Source: Streptomyces celluloflavus
Lineage (GTDB): Bacteria > Actinomycetota > Actinomycetes > Streptomycetales > Streptomycetaceae
Assembly (NCBI GenBank): GCA_000720995.1
Contig: JOEL01000058.1
Coordinates: 1 to 39,901 of the forward strand
Direction: 5' to 3'
DNA length: 39,901 nt
This document shows positions 39,748 to 39,901 of the stretch, piece by piece. Below the pieces are notes generated by a model. The model was not told where the DNA came from. It was given only the letters and a program-made list of their open reading frames with translations, and did not search any database. The position numbers and the translations under genes were made by a program. Positions within the stretch are counted from its first letter, which is position 1; every line of letters starts with the position of its first letter.

Positions 39748-39901
39748 TCGATTAAATCGACCAAATCACTTCTGATAATGTCGGATCAGCCGAAAGGCGA
39801 AGCCCCTCCGACGGGTAATCGGAACCGAATTCGAACCGGAAACGGAACGGACCGGGTCTGATAGAGTCGGAAAGGCCGGAAAGCGAAAGCGGGAAGGCCG
39901 A
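39748..39901 (+). promoter_or_regulatory. rRNA-type promoters 3 and 4, leading out of the window
   Basis: TGATAAT (39773-39779) and, further on, TCTGATAGAGTCGGAAA (39857-39873, -10 TAGAGT) are two more -10 elements. The latter string is one I recall from streptomycete rrn promoters. Downstream the GGAAAGCGAAAGCGGGAAGG run resembles the start of a pre-rRNA leader, so a 16S rRNA gene probably begins beyond 39901. Confidence 0.65.

Overview
The window looks like a core-chromosome segment of a Streptomyces or a close streptomycetacean. It is very GC-rich, genes often start with GTG, and many promoters sit directly against start codons. It carries the sporulation regulator whiB and a gene order recognisable across actinobacteria. 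In Mycobacterium tuberculosis the sahH, manA, SIS-isomerase, pmm, DUF3499, whiB2, fbiA/fbiB, mannose-1-P guanylyltransferase, LCP and TIGR03089 genes lie in a similar neighbourhood (from memory, not searched here). No tRNA or CRISPR array was seen.

Layout. 1-10.1 kb is a cell-envelope region. It has four LytR-CpsA-Psr (LCP) ligase genes, all on the minus strand; the first is in an operon with a small secreted cysteine protein and a VanZ-like membrane protein. A divergent family 2 glycosyltransferase ends at a terminator that is copied as a 64-bp inverted duplication, and this duplication abruptly truncates a dienelactone-hydrolase-like gene. 10.4-13.7 kb holds a TIGR03089 protein, a mannose-1-phosphate guanylyltransferase-like nucleotidyltransferase and an AlkA-type DNA glycosylase. 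13.7-16.7 kb holds the F420 genes fbiB and fbiA and, upstream on the same strand, a cysteine dioxygenase. That gene is preceded by a very short cysteine-rich leader ORF which appears leaderless. 17-23.5 kb holds whiB with a long, structured upstream region, then a 1304-residue membrane glycosyltransferase coupled to a secreted DUF5719 protein. 23.5-30.3 kb holds a zincin-like protein, DUF3499, phosphomannomutase (manB), Trm112-like, a SIS isomerase, manA and a CDF cation transporter behind a strong hairpin. 30.4-35.8 kb holds a one-gene fructose-type PTS permease (IIB-IIC-IIA order), about 0.85 kb of gene-free degenerate repeats, sahH and a conserved hypothetical gene. 35.8-37.4 kb is scar tissue: an N-truncated, frameshifted IS5-family transposase, short direct repeats and a 3 x 20-bp minisatellite. 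37.4-39.55 kb holds divergent RDD and SpoIIM-type membrane genes. The last 350 bp carry several stacked promoters of the type found before rRNA operons, so a 16S gene probably begins just beyond the window.

How it fits together. manA, manB and the guanylyltransferase would make GDP-mannose from fructose-6-phosphate. The two glycosyltransferases would use activated sugars, and LCP enzymes attach glycopolymers to the wall. fbiA/fbiB make coenzyme F420, sahH recycles S-adenosylhomocysteine, and the cysteine dioxygenase drains excess cysteine. The most interesting unexplained items are the Cys-rich leader, the fold-back duplication that ends the hydrolase, and two structured leaders (before whiB and before the CDF gene).
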